This document shows, one piece after another, positions 1 through 10,801 of a DNA stretch of 64,000 nt; the stretch's first letter is position 1; each line of letters opens with the position of its first letter. Made by a program: the position numbers and the translations under genes. A model generated the notes under the pieces. The model worked only from the letters and a program-made list of their open reading frames with translations, was not told where the DNA came from and did not search any database. Source of the stretch: an uncultured Porticoccus sp. (GTDB lineage Bacteria > Pseudomonadota > Gammaproteobacteria > Pseudomonadales > Porticoccaceae); NCBI RefSeq assembly GCF_913061305.1, contig NZ_CAJXST010000004.1, forward strand, positions 186,001 to 250,000, in the 5' to 3' direction.

Positions 1-91
1 CCTGCTGAAAGGCTTTTTCCGTCAACTGACAGGACAGCATCAGCGACTCACTGAAGCCGCCGCTTATCTTGTAAAAATTGATATTGGTCAT
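1..91 (-). CDS. holC: DNA polymerase III chi subunit, N-terminal fragment (runs off window start)
   Basis: Only the first 30 codons are inside the window. The translation begins MTNINFYKI and contains LSCQLTEKAFQQ, which matches the start of HolC, where a short beta strand with an F-Y pair is followed by a conserved LTEKA-type helix. HolC is the clamp-loader subunit that bridges polymerase III to SSB. Its ATG overlaps the pepA stop codon by four bases (ATGA), so it is translationally coupled downstream of pepA, the same order as in Pseudomonas. The identification rests on a short stretch plus context. Confidence 0.8.
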   Translation of the reverse strand, partial: MTNINFYKISGGFSESLMLSCQLTEKAFQQ

Positions 92-1575
92 TGGCTGACC
101 TGCCCAGCCAGAAACTCGACCAGTAGGGGAACGGGGCGACCGGTGGCCCCCTTGTTGGCGCCGCTATTCCAGGCGGTACCGGCGATATCCAGGTGCGCCC
201 AGCGATAATTTTTGGTAAATCGTCCCAGAAAACAGGCTGCGGTGATGGTGCCCGCTTCCCGCCCGCCGATATTCGCCATATCGGCAAAATTACTTTTCAG
301 CTGTTTGTCGTATTCATTCCACAGGGGTAGTCGCCAAACCCGGTCACCGCTGGTCTGGCCGGCGCTTTCCAGTGCCTGTGCCAGGGTATCGTCATTGCTC
401 AGCAGGCCGCTGGCATGACTGCCCAGCGCCATGACACAGGCGCCGGTAAGTGTTGCAATATCAATCACGAAAGAGGGCTTGTAGCGCCCGGCGTAGGTGA
501 GTGCATCACAGAGAATCAGGCGGCCCTCGGCGTCGGTATTGAGCACCTCAATGGTTTGTCCGGACATGCTGGTCACCACATCACCCGGCCTGGTGGCAGT
601 GCCACTGGGCATATTTTCGACCGCCGGGATAATGCCTGTGACATTCAGGGGGAGCTTGTACTCGGCAATTGCCGACAGCGTGCCAATAACGCTGGCGGCA
701 CCGCACATATCGTATTTCATTTCATCCATGCCGGCCCCGGGTTTGAGGCTGATGCCGCCGGAATCAAAGGTCACCCCCTTGCCCACCAGCACGATCGGTT
801 TGCCGCGGCTTTTGCCTCCCTTGTATTCCAGCACAATCATTTTTGCTGGCTGTTCAGTGCCCGCGGTCACCGATAACAGTGAACCCATGCCGAGCGTTTC
901 CATCTGTTTCTCGCTCAGGACCTTGCAGTCAAGATTGGGGTATTGGCCCGCCAGCTCCCTGGCCTGACTGGAAAGGTAGCTGGGAGTGCAGATGTTGCCG
1001 GGCAAATCGCCCAGTTCCCGGCTGCGGTTGACACCGTTGGCGATGGCGCCGCCGAGGAGCAGGGCCTGTTTCACCGGGCCTATTCCCTGTCTGGACGGGC
1101 ATATCAGGGAAACCTTGCCCAGGCTTACTGGCTTCTTTTCCCGGGCCTTGAACGGATTGAACAGATAAGCCGCTTCGCCCAGTTTGCGGGCCAGCTGCTG
1201 AGCCAGCCAGGGGCGCTCGCGCCCGGTTACTGCGATGCCTTCGAGTGATATGGAGGCAGACTTTATCGGCAATTTGGTCAATTGGCTGGCCAGAGTGGAC
1301 AGGGTGTTGAGGCAGGTTTGTTCGTTGAGTGTTTCTTTGCCAGCACTGAAGATGAGCAGGCGTTCCGCCGCCAGGCCTTTTGGCTCATTGATCAGCTGCA
1401 TGCCGCCGTCGGCATATTTGATATCGCCTTTTTTTATCAGTCGCGCTATCAACCCTTCCGTAGCCTGGTCGATTTGTTGGAGGTCAGGGGAGTCGAGTCC
1501 CTTCGGGCCATAGGCCAGCACGAGACATTCGGTTTTGCGGGTGGTGAGCTGGCCGACAAAGGTATTAAATTCCAT
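88..1575 (-). CDS. pepA: Leucyl aminopeptidase (M17 family)
   Basis: 495-residue cytosolic aminopeptidase that removes N-terminal residues from peptides; in enteric bacteria PepA also binds DNA in site-specific recombination and regulation. The C-terminal catalytic domain shows the two-metal site: K266 and D271 in VGKGVTFDSGG, D289, and the family signature NTDAEGRL at 346-353 (D348, E350, catalytic R352). The reading frame is open 35 codons further upstream, but I chose the ATG at 1575 because GGAG lies just before it and the protein then has the usual length of about 500. It is divergent from lptF and coupled to holC by an ATGA overlap. Confidence 0.96.
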   Translation of the reverse strand: MEFNTFVGQLTTRKTECLVLAYGPKGLDSPDLQQIDQATEGLIARLIKKGDIKYADGGMQLINEPKGLAAERLLIFSAGKETLNEQTCLNTLSTLASQLTKLPIKSASISLEGIAVTGRERPWLAQQLARKLGEAAYLFNPFKAREKKPVSLGKVSLICPSRQGIGPVKQALLLGGAIANGVNRSRELGDLPGNICTPSYLSSQARELAGQYPNLDCKVLSEKQMETLGMGSLLSVTAGTEQPAKMIVLEYKGGKSRGKPIVLVGKGVTFDSGGISLKPGAGMDEMKYDMCGAASVIGTLSAIAEYKLPLNVTGIIPAVENMPSGTATRPGDVVTSMSGQTIEVLNTDAEGRLILCDALTYAGRYKPSFVIDIATLTGACVMALGSHASGLLSNDDTLAQALESAGQTSGDRVWRLPLWNEYDKQLKSNFADMANIGGREAGTITAACFLGRFTKNYRWAHLDIAGTAWNSGANKGATGRPVPLLVEFLAGQVSQ

Positions 1576-1682
1576 GATATCTCCATTGAGGGGTAGGGAG
1601 TGCGAGACAATAGCAGTGTAATTCTGGATAATTGGATGAACAACTCCAATGCTAGTCCGCCGAGCATAACAGGAACCCACAC

Positions 1683-2810
1683 TTGCTGATATTTCGCTAC
1701 ATTGCCAAGGATCTACTGATCTCTACATTTGCTGTCAGCGGGATTTTGTTGATCCTGGTCGCCAGTGGCCGATTTGTGAAGTACCTGGCCAGAGCAGCAG
1801 CGGGTGAGATGGATGCCAGTGTGCTGCTGGCTATTATCGGCTACCGCCTGCCGGGTTTTCTCGAATTGATTCTGCCGCTGGCTTTCTTTCTTGGCATATT
1901 GCTCAGTTACGGTCGGCTTTACGTGCAGAGTGAAATGACCGTGATGCGAGCCTGTGGTATGAGCGTGCGCAGGCTGGTGGTTTATACCATGATTCCGGCG
2001 GTGTTCGTCGCGTCTATTGTTGCCTGGCTGAGTCTGGATGTCAGTCCGTCCGGGATGCAAAAAGCCGAAGCCCTGTTGCTTGCCCAAAAGGAACGCGGCG
2101 AACTGGACGGTTTGATTGCTGGGCACTTTCATCCCCTGCAGGGTGGTCGGGGTGTTACCTACACCGAAGAAGTGACCAAACAGAAAGAAATGCGGGACGT
2201 GTTCCTGGCGGAAAACAACCCCGATGCCGTGGAAGGTAAACAGTTGGTACTGGTGGTTGCGCCCACCGGGCACGTTCGTGTCAGTCCCGACCCTAAAGAG
2301 GCGAACTTCCTGGTTCTTGAGGACGGCTACAGGATTGAGGGTGTTCCGGGCAATGCCGATTATCAAATCACCCGGTTTGAGGAATACGGTCAGCGGCTGA
2401 GCAAGCCTGAAGAGCCAAGGAGCAGGGACAAGGTGGATACGTTAGCAACCGGCACTTTGATGAGTTCAACGCTTCCGTCGCATGTTGCCACCCTTCATTG
2501 GCGGCTGTCTGTGCCAGTGCTGGTCCTGGTGGTGGCATTACTGGCGGTTCCTCTCAGTAAGACCGATCCCCGCCAGGGCCGATTTGCCAAGACGCTGCCG
2601 GCGGTCATTCTATACATGGTTTACCTGGTCTCCCTAAGTGGCGCCAGAGGATTGGTGGAAGACGGCAACACCGCCGCGCTTGTGCTGATGTGGGGAATCC
2701 ATATCCTGTTTCTGGGTATTGCCGTATTGCTGTTTAACTGGTCGACCGTAAGCACCCTGTTTGCGCGCCTTGCAGGCGTTGCCAGAAAACCGGTGGGAAT
2801 GCAGTCATGA
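1683..2810 (+). CDS. lptF: LPS export ABC transporter permease LptF
   Basis: 375-residue inner-membrane permease of the LptB2FG transporter, which extracts lipopolysaccharide from the inner membrane and passes it to LptC. The protein has the YjgP/YjgQ layout: three N-terminal membrane helices (about residues 10-120), a periplasmic beta-jellyroll of about 150 residues, then three C-terminal helices (from about 275). The start appears to be TTG, with AGGAA seven bases upstream; the N-terminus LIFRYIAKDLL aligns with known LptF starts and no nearby ATG exists. It overlaps lptG by four bases and is divergent from pepA. Confidence 0.95.
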   Translation: MLIFRYIAKDLLISTFAVSGILLILVASGRFVKYLARAAAGEMDASVLLAIIGYRLPGFLELILPLAFFLGILLSYGRLYVQSEMTVMRACGMSVRRLVVYTMIPAVFVASIVAWLSLDVSPSGMQKAEALLLAQKERGELDGLIAGHFHPLQGGRGVTYTEEVTKQKEMRDVFLAENNPDAVEGKQLVLVVAPTGHVRVSPDPKEANFLVLEDGYRIEGVPGNADYQITRFEEYGQRLSKPEEPRSRDKVDTLATGTLMSSTLPSHVATLHWRLSVPVLVLVVALLAVPLSKTDPRQGRFAKTLPAVILYMVYLVSLSGARGLVEDGNTAALVLMWGIHILFLGIAVLLFNWSTVSTLFARLAGVARKPVGMQS

Positions 2811-3895
2811 AGTTAAATGCAGGCTATCAGTCGATGAGGCGTCTGTCCTCCTATGTGATGGCATCGGTGTTGTCGGCGATTGCCATGGTTCTGCTGGTTA
2901 TCGTGACGCTGGATGCGGTGGGTGCCGTCATCGATGGGGTGGACGATATTGGTAACAAATACACTTTTTCTCAGGTGGTTATCTATGTCGCGTTGACCCT
3001 GCCAGCACGCATTTACGAGCATATTCCGATGGCATCACTGATCGGCTGCCTGGTTGGTCTCGGCGTGTTGGCGAATAATTCTGAACTGGTGGTGATGCGA
3101 TCGGCCGGGATTTCCCTGCTGCGCATTGTCTGGTTTGTGAGCCGACCGATTCTGATGCTGATTTTTTTGGGCGCACTGCTGGGTGAATTTGTGGTGCCCT
3201 ACACGGACCAATATGCCGAGAGTCGGCGCATGGTCCTGAAAGGCGGGGAGAGCTCTCAGGAAACCAACATTGGTATCTGGAACAAGGAAGGCAATGAATA
3301 CATGCATTTTAATGCAGTGTATCCCGGCGGTGTTTTGTTCGGGGTGACCCGCTATGAATTTGATGATGAGCACCGGCTCCAGAGAGCAAGTTTTTCCGAG
3401 CGGGCGACGTACCAGGGTGATCATTGGCTGGAAGAGCGGGGAGTAATCACCCGCTTCCTGGATGACAAAGTGGAAACCGGTGAATTCACCACGCGTCTCT
3501 GGGACAGCAAACTGTCGCCGGAGTTGCTCTATCTGATTATCCTCCCGCCGGAGTCACTGGCCATTCGAAGTCTTTACGATTACACCGAGTATCTGGAAGG
3601 GCAGGGCCAGGATGCTTCGAAATATCAATTGGAGTTCTGGCGCAAGGCACTACAGCCGGTCACGATAGTCAGTTTGGTGCTGATTGCCATTTCCTTTGTG
3701 TTTGGTCCGCTCAGACAGGTGACGATGGGCTATCGGATTTTTGCCGGTGTTCTGGTGGGGCTGGTGTTTAGTACTGCCCAGGATCTGCTGGGGCCCGCGA
3801 GTGTGGTGTTCGGTTTCCCCCCTCTGCTGGCGGTAGTGATCCCGGCGCTGGTATGTGCTGCCGTTGGATTGATTCTGCTGCGCAGAGCGGCCTGA
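2807..3895 (+). CDS. lptG: LPS export ABC transporter permease LptG
   Basis: 362-residue partner of LptF in the inner-membrane LPS extractor. The architecture is the same: three membrane helices (about 10-115), a periplasmic domain (about 125-260) and three helices to the C-terminus. The family call is clear from the tandem arrangement with LptF and from an N-terminus of the RRLSSYVMASVLSAI type. The start codon overlaps the lptF stop (ATGA), indicating coupled translation and equal stoichiometry. It converges on the RDD gene at 3924. Confidence 0.95.
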   Translation: MKLNAGYQSMRRLSSYVMASVLSAIAMVLLVIVTLDAVGAVIDGVDDIGNKYTFSQVVIYVALTLPARIYEHIPMASLIGCLVGLGVLANNSELVVMRSAGISLLRIVWFVSRPILMLIFLGALLGEFVVPYTDQYAESRRMVLKGGESSQETNIGIWNKEGNEYMHFNAVYPGGVLFGVTRYEFDDEHRLQRASFSERATYQGDHWLEERGVITRFLDDKVETGEFTTRLWDSKLSPELLYLIILPPESLAIRSLYDYTEYLEGQGQDASKYQLEFWRKALQPVTIVSLVLIAISFVFGPLRQVTMGYRIFAGVLVGLVFSTAQDLLGPASVVFGFPPLLAVVIPALVCAAVGLILLRRAA

Positions 3896-3923
3896 CCCTC
3901 TATTGCGAGAGGCTTCCCCAGTG

Positions 3924-4427
3924 TCAGTTGGCAGCCGGATTTTTTTTGCTCCGTTTCGGCGGCTTCGGTAATACAACCGTTCGGGTATGGCTCCACTTGT
4001 CATGCAGGCAGTCGCCGTTACGGTCCACCAGGCACCACAGATAGCCAATGCCGAACACGGCAAAGGATAGCGGTGCAAACACCGTGCGTTTCCAGCAGGC
4101 TTGCCAGGGGGGACTATCCTCGTTCTGGCCGATGAGCTGAATTCGCCAGGATTTCATGCCGAGGGTTTGGCCTGAACGACGCCAGCACCATACAAAAAAC
4201 AGCGCACAAAAAAACCACCATCCCACCATAATTAGTAATTGTAACGAGCTGTCTGGCGCCTGCATGGTGTCGTCACCGAACAACCTGCGCAGCAATAACA
4301 GTACAACGCCGTAGGCGAAACTGATGCCCAGCAGCAAAAAACTGTCATAAAGCATTGCCATCAGGCGTCTTGCCAGATTTGCGGAGGGGAGCGTGGTGAG
4401 GGTGGGATAGGTCAAGGAGCGCTTCAC
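3924..4427 (-). CDS. RDD family membrane protein
   Basis: 167 residues with the RDD pattern: an Arg-Arg pair and an Asp in the first membrane segment (ARRLMAMLYDSFLLL, about 19-33), further hydrophobic segments at about 35-48, 62-80 and 115-132, and a conserved G-x-x-W-R-I-Q-L stretch between helices 2 and 3. The C-terminal tail is short and basic (KPPKRSKKN). Molecular function is unknown; some RDD proteins have been linked to ion transport. An RDD gene next to lptFG is also seen in Pseudomonas, so this is conserved context rather than acquisition. Confidence 0.85.
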   Translation of the reverse strand: MKRSLTYPTLTTLPSANLARRLMAMLYDSFLLLGISFAYGVVLLLLRRLFGDDTMQAPDSSLQLLIMVGWWFFCALFFVWCWRRSGQTLGMKSWRIQLIGQNEDSPPWQACWKRTVFAPLSFAVFGIGYLWCLVDRNGDCLHDKWSHTRTVVLPKPPKRSKKNPAAN

Positions 4428-4616
4428 TTATGTCGGTTGGGGGTGTTGGCTAGCTTGTGATGATCGTTTCAGGTCGGCTGACCATTGATGTCCAGCAACC
4501 GCATTCTAACAAAACACCATCAACTCGACATCGATAACCGGGATCAATTTCTCCCACTCACCTGATCAGGTAATCCACTTCCTTGCGCACAGGATCTTTG
4601 CCTTCGGCATCGGAGC

Positions 4617-4644
4617 AAAAAAAAGGCTGCCGGTGAGGGCAGCC
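4617..4644 (-). terminator. Rho-independent terminator of the phasin gene
   Basis: On the minus strand a perfect 7-bp GC-rich stem (GGCTGCC / GGCAGCC, 6-nt loop) is followed by eight T residues. It lies 68 bases beyond the phasin stop codon and in the right orientation. Confidence 0.85.
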
Positions 4645-4712
4645 TGTCAATAAGGCCTATGGGATTGGCCTTGGGCACTAGTTGCTCTTGCGAGCAAGGG
4701 GGTAAGACAATA

Positions 4713-5345
4713 TTAAGCGCTAGTAGTGGGGCTATTCGCTTTCGGTGTGGTCGGTGCTGGTTTTGTCTCAGCACTGATGGGTTTGCTGGCCGCAGGAGCC
4801 GGCTTGGTCGCTACCGGTTTGGCAGCCGCTTTTTTAGCGGGTGCCTTTTTGGCCACTGGCGTAGCAGTTGCTGTTGACTTGGCCGTTAGCTTGTTGACGG
4901 TGCGAATCAGCTCGTCTACTTTGGTATTCAGCTCGGCCAGTTTGTCGTCGTTGTTGTAGAACGAAGGCATAGACGGAATCGTCGGCATCACCATTTTGGA
5001 TGAGACTTTTTCACGAATCTCGTCGATTCTGGAGCTGACATTCAAATTGATGCCGTCCTTACGTAGATCTTTGCCGCGCTTCTTGAGCTTTTCACCTTTG
5101 GCTTTCAGTTTGCCACCCGCTTCCTTGAACCTGTCGCCGGTTTTATCCAGTCTGGATTTGGCTTCTGACTCGATTTTTGTGCCGCGGGCAACCAGGTCGT
5201 CAAAATAGCGACGGGTCTGATCACTCATTTTTTCATAGCCATCATGAATGTTGTTGAGGCCATGGCCATAGGCGCCGAGTCCAGCGAGCCAGATCTTGCG
5301 TGCGAGTTCTTCAGTTTTGTCGATAGTGTTTTTAAGTTCTGCCAT
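4713..5345 (-). CDS. Phasin-like polyhydroxyalkanoate granule-associated protein (PhaF/PhaI type)
   Basis: 210-residue protein of the granule-associated phasin family (PF05597 type). The N-terminal half contains the family's conserved segment (EELARKIWLAGLGAYGHG, about residues 11-28) and continues as a long amphipathic helix rich in Lys, Arg and Asp to about residue 100. The last 60 residues are a low-complexity Ala/Lys/Pro tail (AAKP, TKPAP units) resembling the histone-like tail of Pseudomonas PhaF, which tethers granules to DNA. The start at 5345 was chosen over an upstream ATG because GGAGATATT precedes it. The gene is divergent from a PhaD-like regulator, which supports a role in PHA storage. 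Confidence 0.85.
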   Translation of the reverse strand: MAELKNTIDKTEELARKIWLAGLGAYGHGLNNIHDGYEKMSDQTRRYFDDLVARGTKIESEAKSRLDKTGDRFKEAGGKLKAKGEKLKKRGKDLRKDGINLNVSSRIDEIREKVSSKMVMPTIPSMPSFYNNDDKLAELNTKVDELIRTVNKLTAKSTATATPVAKKAPAKKAAAKPVATKPAPAASKPISAETKPAPTTPKANSPTTSA

Positions 5346-5430
5346 AGTAATATCTCCGGTAGCAGTTGAATTCGTGTGTTTACGCTTAATTTCATGCCAC
5401 ATTAGTGATAATTTTTAGAAAACGCATACT

Positions 5431-5445
5431 AAAAACAAGGTTTTT
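5431..5445. promoter_or_regulatory. Candidate operator dyad between phasin gene and phaD
   Basis: In the AT-rich divergent intergenic region lies the dyad AAAAAC-AAG-GTTTTT. TetR-family proteins usually bind palindromes next to their own gene, so this is a candidate PhaD site controlling both directions. There is no motif-based proof, and A/T palindromes arise easily by chance. Confidence 0.25.
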
Positions 5446-5487
5446 ACAAAATAGTGGAATTTATTTTGCAACGCAGTCGGGATGCTG

Positions 5488-6135
5488 ATGAAAAGACGTG
5501 ATCATATTCTGTTGGTGAGTCTGGACCTGTTTAATCGCGAGGGCGAAACCAACCTCACTGCAGTGGATATTGCCAATGAGCTGGAAATCAGCCCCGGTAA
5601 CCTCTATTACCATTTCAAGGGAAAGGAGGAGATGGTCACGGAGCTCTATGAGCAGTTTGAGGCCGGTATCGACACCTTGCTACAGGACTCCCGCAGCGCA
5701 GAAGACAGTCTGGAGGAGCACTGGCTCTACCTGTATGTGATGCTGGAGCATATCTTCAACTACCGCTTTTTTTTCCGTAATACCACAGACCTGTTGCACA
5801 AGTACCGCGGTATAGATAAGCGGTTCGGCAAGTTGGTGGAAAAGCAGTATCAGTGGATACACGGGTTGCTGGATAGCCTGCTTGAGGAAGGGTTGCTGGC
5901 GGATAGAACAATGATTGCAAGTCGTGTTGATCAGTTGGCCGACAACATGATGCTGATTTTCACACACTGGTTTCAATTTCAGAATCTTCGCAAAAAAGAA
6001 CTCGACCAGCACCAGTTTATCCAGGGTGCCATTTTACAGATTATGGCACTATTGGCGCCTTATCTGGGTGAGCAGCAATTGCAGTTTATGGAAGCCTGCA
6101 CGGAGCTTTCTCTCCGCGAGAAACAGTGCCAGTAA
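5488..6135 (+). CDS. phaD: TetR family transcriptional regulator, PhaD-like
   Basis: 215 residues. The N-terminal helix-turn-helix domain (about 1-50) has the TetR pattern, and the stretch ISPGNLYYHFKGKEEM is nearly identical to that in Pseudomonas PhaD, the regulator of PHA granule genes. The C-terminal ligand domain (about 60-210) is all-helical. The frame also allows ATG at 5482; I prefer 5488 because the resulting MKRRDHIL aligns with PhaD starts, and SD signals are weak for both. It is divergent from the phasin gene and 48 bases upstream of the PHA_gran_rgn gene, giving a compact PHA accessory cluster. PhaD responds to a PHA-related metabolite in Pseudomonas; the ligand here is unknown. 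Confidence 0.75.
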   Translation: MKRRDHILLVSLDLFNREGETNLTAVDIANELEISPGNLYYHFKGKEEMVTELYEQFEAGIDTLLQDSRSAEDSLEEHWLYLYVMLEHIFNYRFFFRNTTDLLHKYRGIDKRFGKLVEKQYQWIHGLLDSLLEEGLLADRTMIASRVDQLADNMMLIFTHWFQFQNLRKKELDQHQFIQGAILQIMALLAPYLGEQQLQFMEACTELSLREKQCQ

Positions 6136-6183
6136 TCCTGCATTCGGCCAGGTCCAGTCAAATCACAAAAAAGAGAGGGGTAG

Positions 6184-6459
6184 ATGAGCCATATTCAGTT
6201 GGAACGCAATCACACCATGGAGAAAGAACAGGTTCGCACCATGACGGAAGCGCTGGGACAAAAACTGAAAGCCAAACATGGTGGTGATTATTGCTGGGAG
6301 GGCGATACGGTTCATTACAAACACAGCGGTATTGATGCCAAAGTGAGCTTTGATGACAATACCGTCAGAGTGGATGTAACCCTTGGCCTATTGATGAGCG
6401 CCTTTAAAGGCATGATCGAGTCAGAAGTCACCAAGTATCTGGATGAAAAGTTTGCCTGA
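6184..6459 (+). CDS. Putative polyhydroxyalkanoic acid system protein (PHA_gran_rgn family)
   Basis: 91-residue soluble protein. Its MSHIQLERNHTM start and the pattern in which alternating strands surround a D-x-K-V-S-F segment, ending LMSAFKGMIESEVTKYLDEKF, fit the small family named PHA_gran_rgn (TIGR02610/PF09650), found beside PHA granule genes. Its exact role is not established; it may help granule regulation. A strong ribosome binding site (GAGAGGGG) precedes the ATG. It lies downstream of and parallel to phaD, so the two may be co-transcribed. Confidence 0.75.
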   Translation: MSHIQLERNHTMEKEQVRTMTEALGQKLKAKHGGDYCWEGDTVHYKHSGIDAKVSFDDNTVRVDVTLGLLMSAFKGMIESEVTKYLDEKFA

Positions 6460-6489
6460 GTGCGACGCTCACTTATTTCAGGACGGGGA

Positions 6490-7365
6490 CTAGTTCTGCG
6501 TCGCACCGACACTGACCAGATATTCAGTGACCTGTGTGTTGTCACCGTAGTGGGCCCACTTTAGTGGCGTTTCAGCTCCCCGGCAGGTAGCGTTGATCAG
6601 GGCGCCGTTGTTCACCATGTATCTGACCATGTCGACAGTCCCGTCCTGCGACAGGTAGTGCAACGCGGTGCAGCCGTCACTGTCACCCTGATTGATATCG
6701 ACGCCCTGATCCACCAGGTACTTCACAACGTCGATTTTTTCCGTCAAAGCTCCGTAGAGAATTGCCTGGTTAAGCTGGCTTTGCTGAGCCTGTCCGCTGT
6801 CCACGAAGGCTTGGAGGGTATTCAGGTTTCCGAGGCGCGCCGCCATCTTTAAAGCGCCACTGTTTTCGCTTGCCGCAAAGGTCCCGCCGTTTGCCAGAAG
6901 CAGGGCTGCCAGATCGTAGTTATCCTGGTAGGCCGCGTAAAACAGCGAATCATTGCCCGGTTTTGCCCCATGGTTAATCAACAAAGCCGCCATTGGAACA
7001 GTGTTTTTCCTGATCGCCCGATTCAGGGAGCTGGCCAGTTCATCGGCCGGAAAGACCTGGTCAGCTTCGTAACGGGACAGCATCACATAAAGCCCGTAGT
7101 TGCCGCTGGCGCTTGCGTGTTTCAGCGCGTCCCGGAAGTCGGCATCGCTGATCTCTGCGAAAAAGCCTGCATCCTCGAACAGATAAGCTCCGTCATGGTT
7201 CCGTCCGGTGGTTGCCTGTTTAAGACCGGCGAGAGTAACTGGGATATTCCGGCGGGCCAGCTCTTCCCTGGCGGCTGCTTCCGCAGCTGAGTTTGAGGCC
7301 TGTTGCGAACAGCCAGAAAAAACTGTGGCCAATAAGCCAGCCAGTAGAATTCGTAGCAGATTCAT
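6490..7365 (-). CDS. Ankyrin-repeat lipoprotein
   Basis: 291 residues. A lipoprotein signal peptide is visible: a short basic start, a hydrophobic stretch LLRILLAGLLATVF and a lipobox ending S-G-C at residues 17-19. After a linker come ankyrin-type helix pairs from about residue 90 to the end; the last two are the clearest, carrying DGCTALHYLSQDG and ETPLKWAHYGDN. An envelope-anchored protein-protein interaction role is likely; the partner is unknown. I set the start at 7365 because this places the signal peptide at the N-terminus. An RDD gene (7443-7898) lies 77 bases upstream on the same strand and could share a transcript. Confidence 0.8.
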   Translation of the reverse strand: MNLLRILLAGLLATVFSGCSQQASNSAAEAAAREELARRNIPVTLAGLKQATTGRNHDGAYLFEDAGFFAEISDADFRDALKHASASGNYGLYVMLSRYEADQVFPADELASSLNRAIRKNTVPMAALLINHGAKPGNDSLFYAAYQDNYDLAALLLANGGTFAASENSGALKMAARLGNLNTLQAFVDSGQAQQSQLNQAILYGALTEKIDVVKYLVDQGVDINQGDSDGCTALHYLSQDGTVDMVRYMVNNGALINATCRGAETPLKWAHYGDNTQVTEYLVSVGATQN

Positions 7366-7442
7366 CGGGTTCTCCGTCTCAGGAGCGAAAAAAAGATAGG
7401 TTAACAGCGCCAACACAGGACGGGCAGCAGCGGGTTCCAGCC

Positions 7443-7898
7443 TTAAATACTGTCTTCAAACTGAACGGGTTCTTTGCCTGTATTGCGGATAACGACAGTG
7501 CTCGCCAGCTTGTCGTGCCAGCCCTGTTTGCGCTGGTCTATGCCCACCCAAATAAATCCAAGGCATAGTGGAACAGCGGATAAAATGTACGCAAAGTATC
7601 TGCCGATAGCCTGGCCGGTACGCATTTTTTCACCGGTGGATGCATCGACGATTTGTAATCTCATGACCATTTTACCGGGCGTGCCGAGATAATGTAGCCA
7701 AAACCATATTGTTGCGACAAATGGCACAACATAGCCAAGCATAACGTCCCAGAAGCCGTATATAAGTTTGTCCCCTACCCAATACTCTTCACCGTAAATA
7801 AGGCTTAATGGCACATATAAAACAATCATCATGATCACTAAATCAATGAGCAGTGCGCCAAATCTAATCCAGAAACCTGCGTATTCTTTATTTTCCAT
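7443..7898 (-). CDS. RDD family membrane protein
   Basis: 151 residues with the RDD signature: an Arg and Asp in the first helix (WIRFGALLIDLVIMMIVLY, about 10-28), a second helix about 50-70, the conserved T-P-G-K-M-V-M-R-L-Q-I-V-D loop (about 73-85), and a third helix around 98-115, followed by a typical WHDKLA motif. It resembles the short RDD proteins scattered through bacterial genomes; substrate and function are unknown. It is a different subtype from the RDD protein beside lptG. The upstream 426 bases hold no gene. Confidence 0.85.
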   Translation of the reverse strand: MENKEYAGFWIRFGALLIDLVIMMIVLYVPLSLIYGEEYWVGDKLIYGFWDVMLGYVVPFVATIWFWLHYLGTPGKMVMRLQIVDASTGEKMRTGQAIGRYFAYILSAVPLCLGFIWVGIDQRKQGWHDKLASTVVIRNTGKEPVQFEDSI

Positions 7899-8324
7899 AA
7901 AGCAAAAACTCCTTAATGTGATTTAGTGGTTAACGGTTTTATATCACGCAGATACGCTGTGCGACATTTGATACTGGGATCTGTTTGGTAGGGCTTTGAT
8001 ATGGAATAGAAATTTCGGCATGTCTGGTTCCTATCAAAATAAAGTGAGATTTTTTGTTAGCTAAAATAACAGGATCTCATAACTTACCTGCCTGAGCAGA
8101 ACTCGCTGTTTTTCTGATTATATTCCGGGCAATTGCTTGGAGAATGAGCGTCGCTCGAGTATAAGCCGCACGTTGGATTTGGCAACCTCAGGATATATTG
8201 CCTTGAATCAGGTGCGGGTGTTGGAATATCTGCCCTTGAGAATAAAAGGGAATTTTTTGTAGGGATAGGGAATTTTCGGAGGGATAAATCAGGGTTGAGG
8301 TATTTTAACCCTGTGATTTTTAAG
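7899..8324. other. Gene-free, AT-rich spacer
   Basis: No convincing reading frame on either strand. The only local structure I see is a near-tandem pair of GGGAATTTT (about 8249-8275) and the stem-loop at 8290-8313 next to the tRNA gene. The promoter of the RDD gene at 7443-7898 must lie in its left part. Confidence 0.5.
8290..8313 (-). terminator. Possible tRNA-Leu terminator stem-loop
   Basis: Seven-base-pair stem (CAGGGTT / AACCCTG, 10-nt loop) just 3' of the tRNA on its own strand. The following sequence (ATTTAT) is only weakly T-rich, so termination is uncertain. Confidence 0.35.
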
Positions 8325-8411
8325 TGGTACCAGAGGCCGGACTCGAACCGGCACGCTTTTAAGGGCGGGGGATTTTGAATCCCCTGTGTCTACCAATTTC
8401 ACCACTCTGGC
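8325..8411 (-). tRNA. tRNA-Leu (anticodon CAA)
   Basis: Read on the minus strand, an 87-nt tRNA folds with acceptor stem GCCAGAG / CTCTGGT (first pair G-U), discriminator A and an encoded CCA end. The anticodon stem GGGGA/TCCCC frames the loop TTCAAAA, giving anticodon CAA. A long variable arm (about 15 nt) and the class II D-loop are typical of leucine tRNAs; the T-arm GCCGGTTCGAGTCCGGC is perfect. The sequence closely resembles E. coli leuX. Confidence 0.97.
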
Positions 8412-8541
8412 ACAGGGGCGCGATTATAGCAGTGGTCCCCGGAGAAGCAATAGAGCGGTGTTGTTCTGATTGATGGGTGCGCTGGCTCTGGCGGTGGATT
8501 TCCATTACCCTTGCGGCCTTTTACAAGCCTCCCCCAAACGT

Positions 8542-10718
<2,177 letters not shown>

Positions 10719-10771
10719 GGTTTGCTCATTTGCCCCAATATGTGAGGGGTGCTCGATATTTTCCGCCGTTT

Positions 10772-10801
10772 CTGACAAGGGCGCTGCTTCCACCCTATAA
10801 T
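10772..10801 (+). promoter_or_regulatory. Sigma-70 promoter of secDF
   Basis: A consensus -10 box TATAAT (10796-10801) is preceded by CTGACA (10772-10777) with an 18-bp spacer. The secD start codon is 41 bases downstream. This gives secDF its own promoter in the place where yajC normally sits. Confidence 0.7.

Noticed and set aside
8249-8275. Near-tandem GGGAATTTT pair upstream of tRNA-Leu
   Set aside because: Only two short copies in an AT-rich spacer; too little to call a regulatory iteron.
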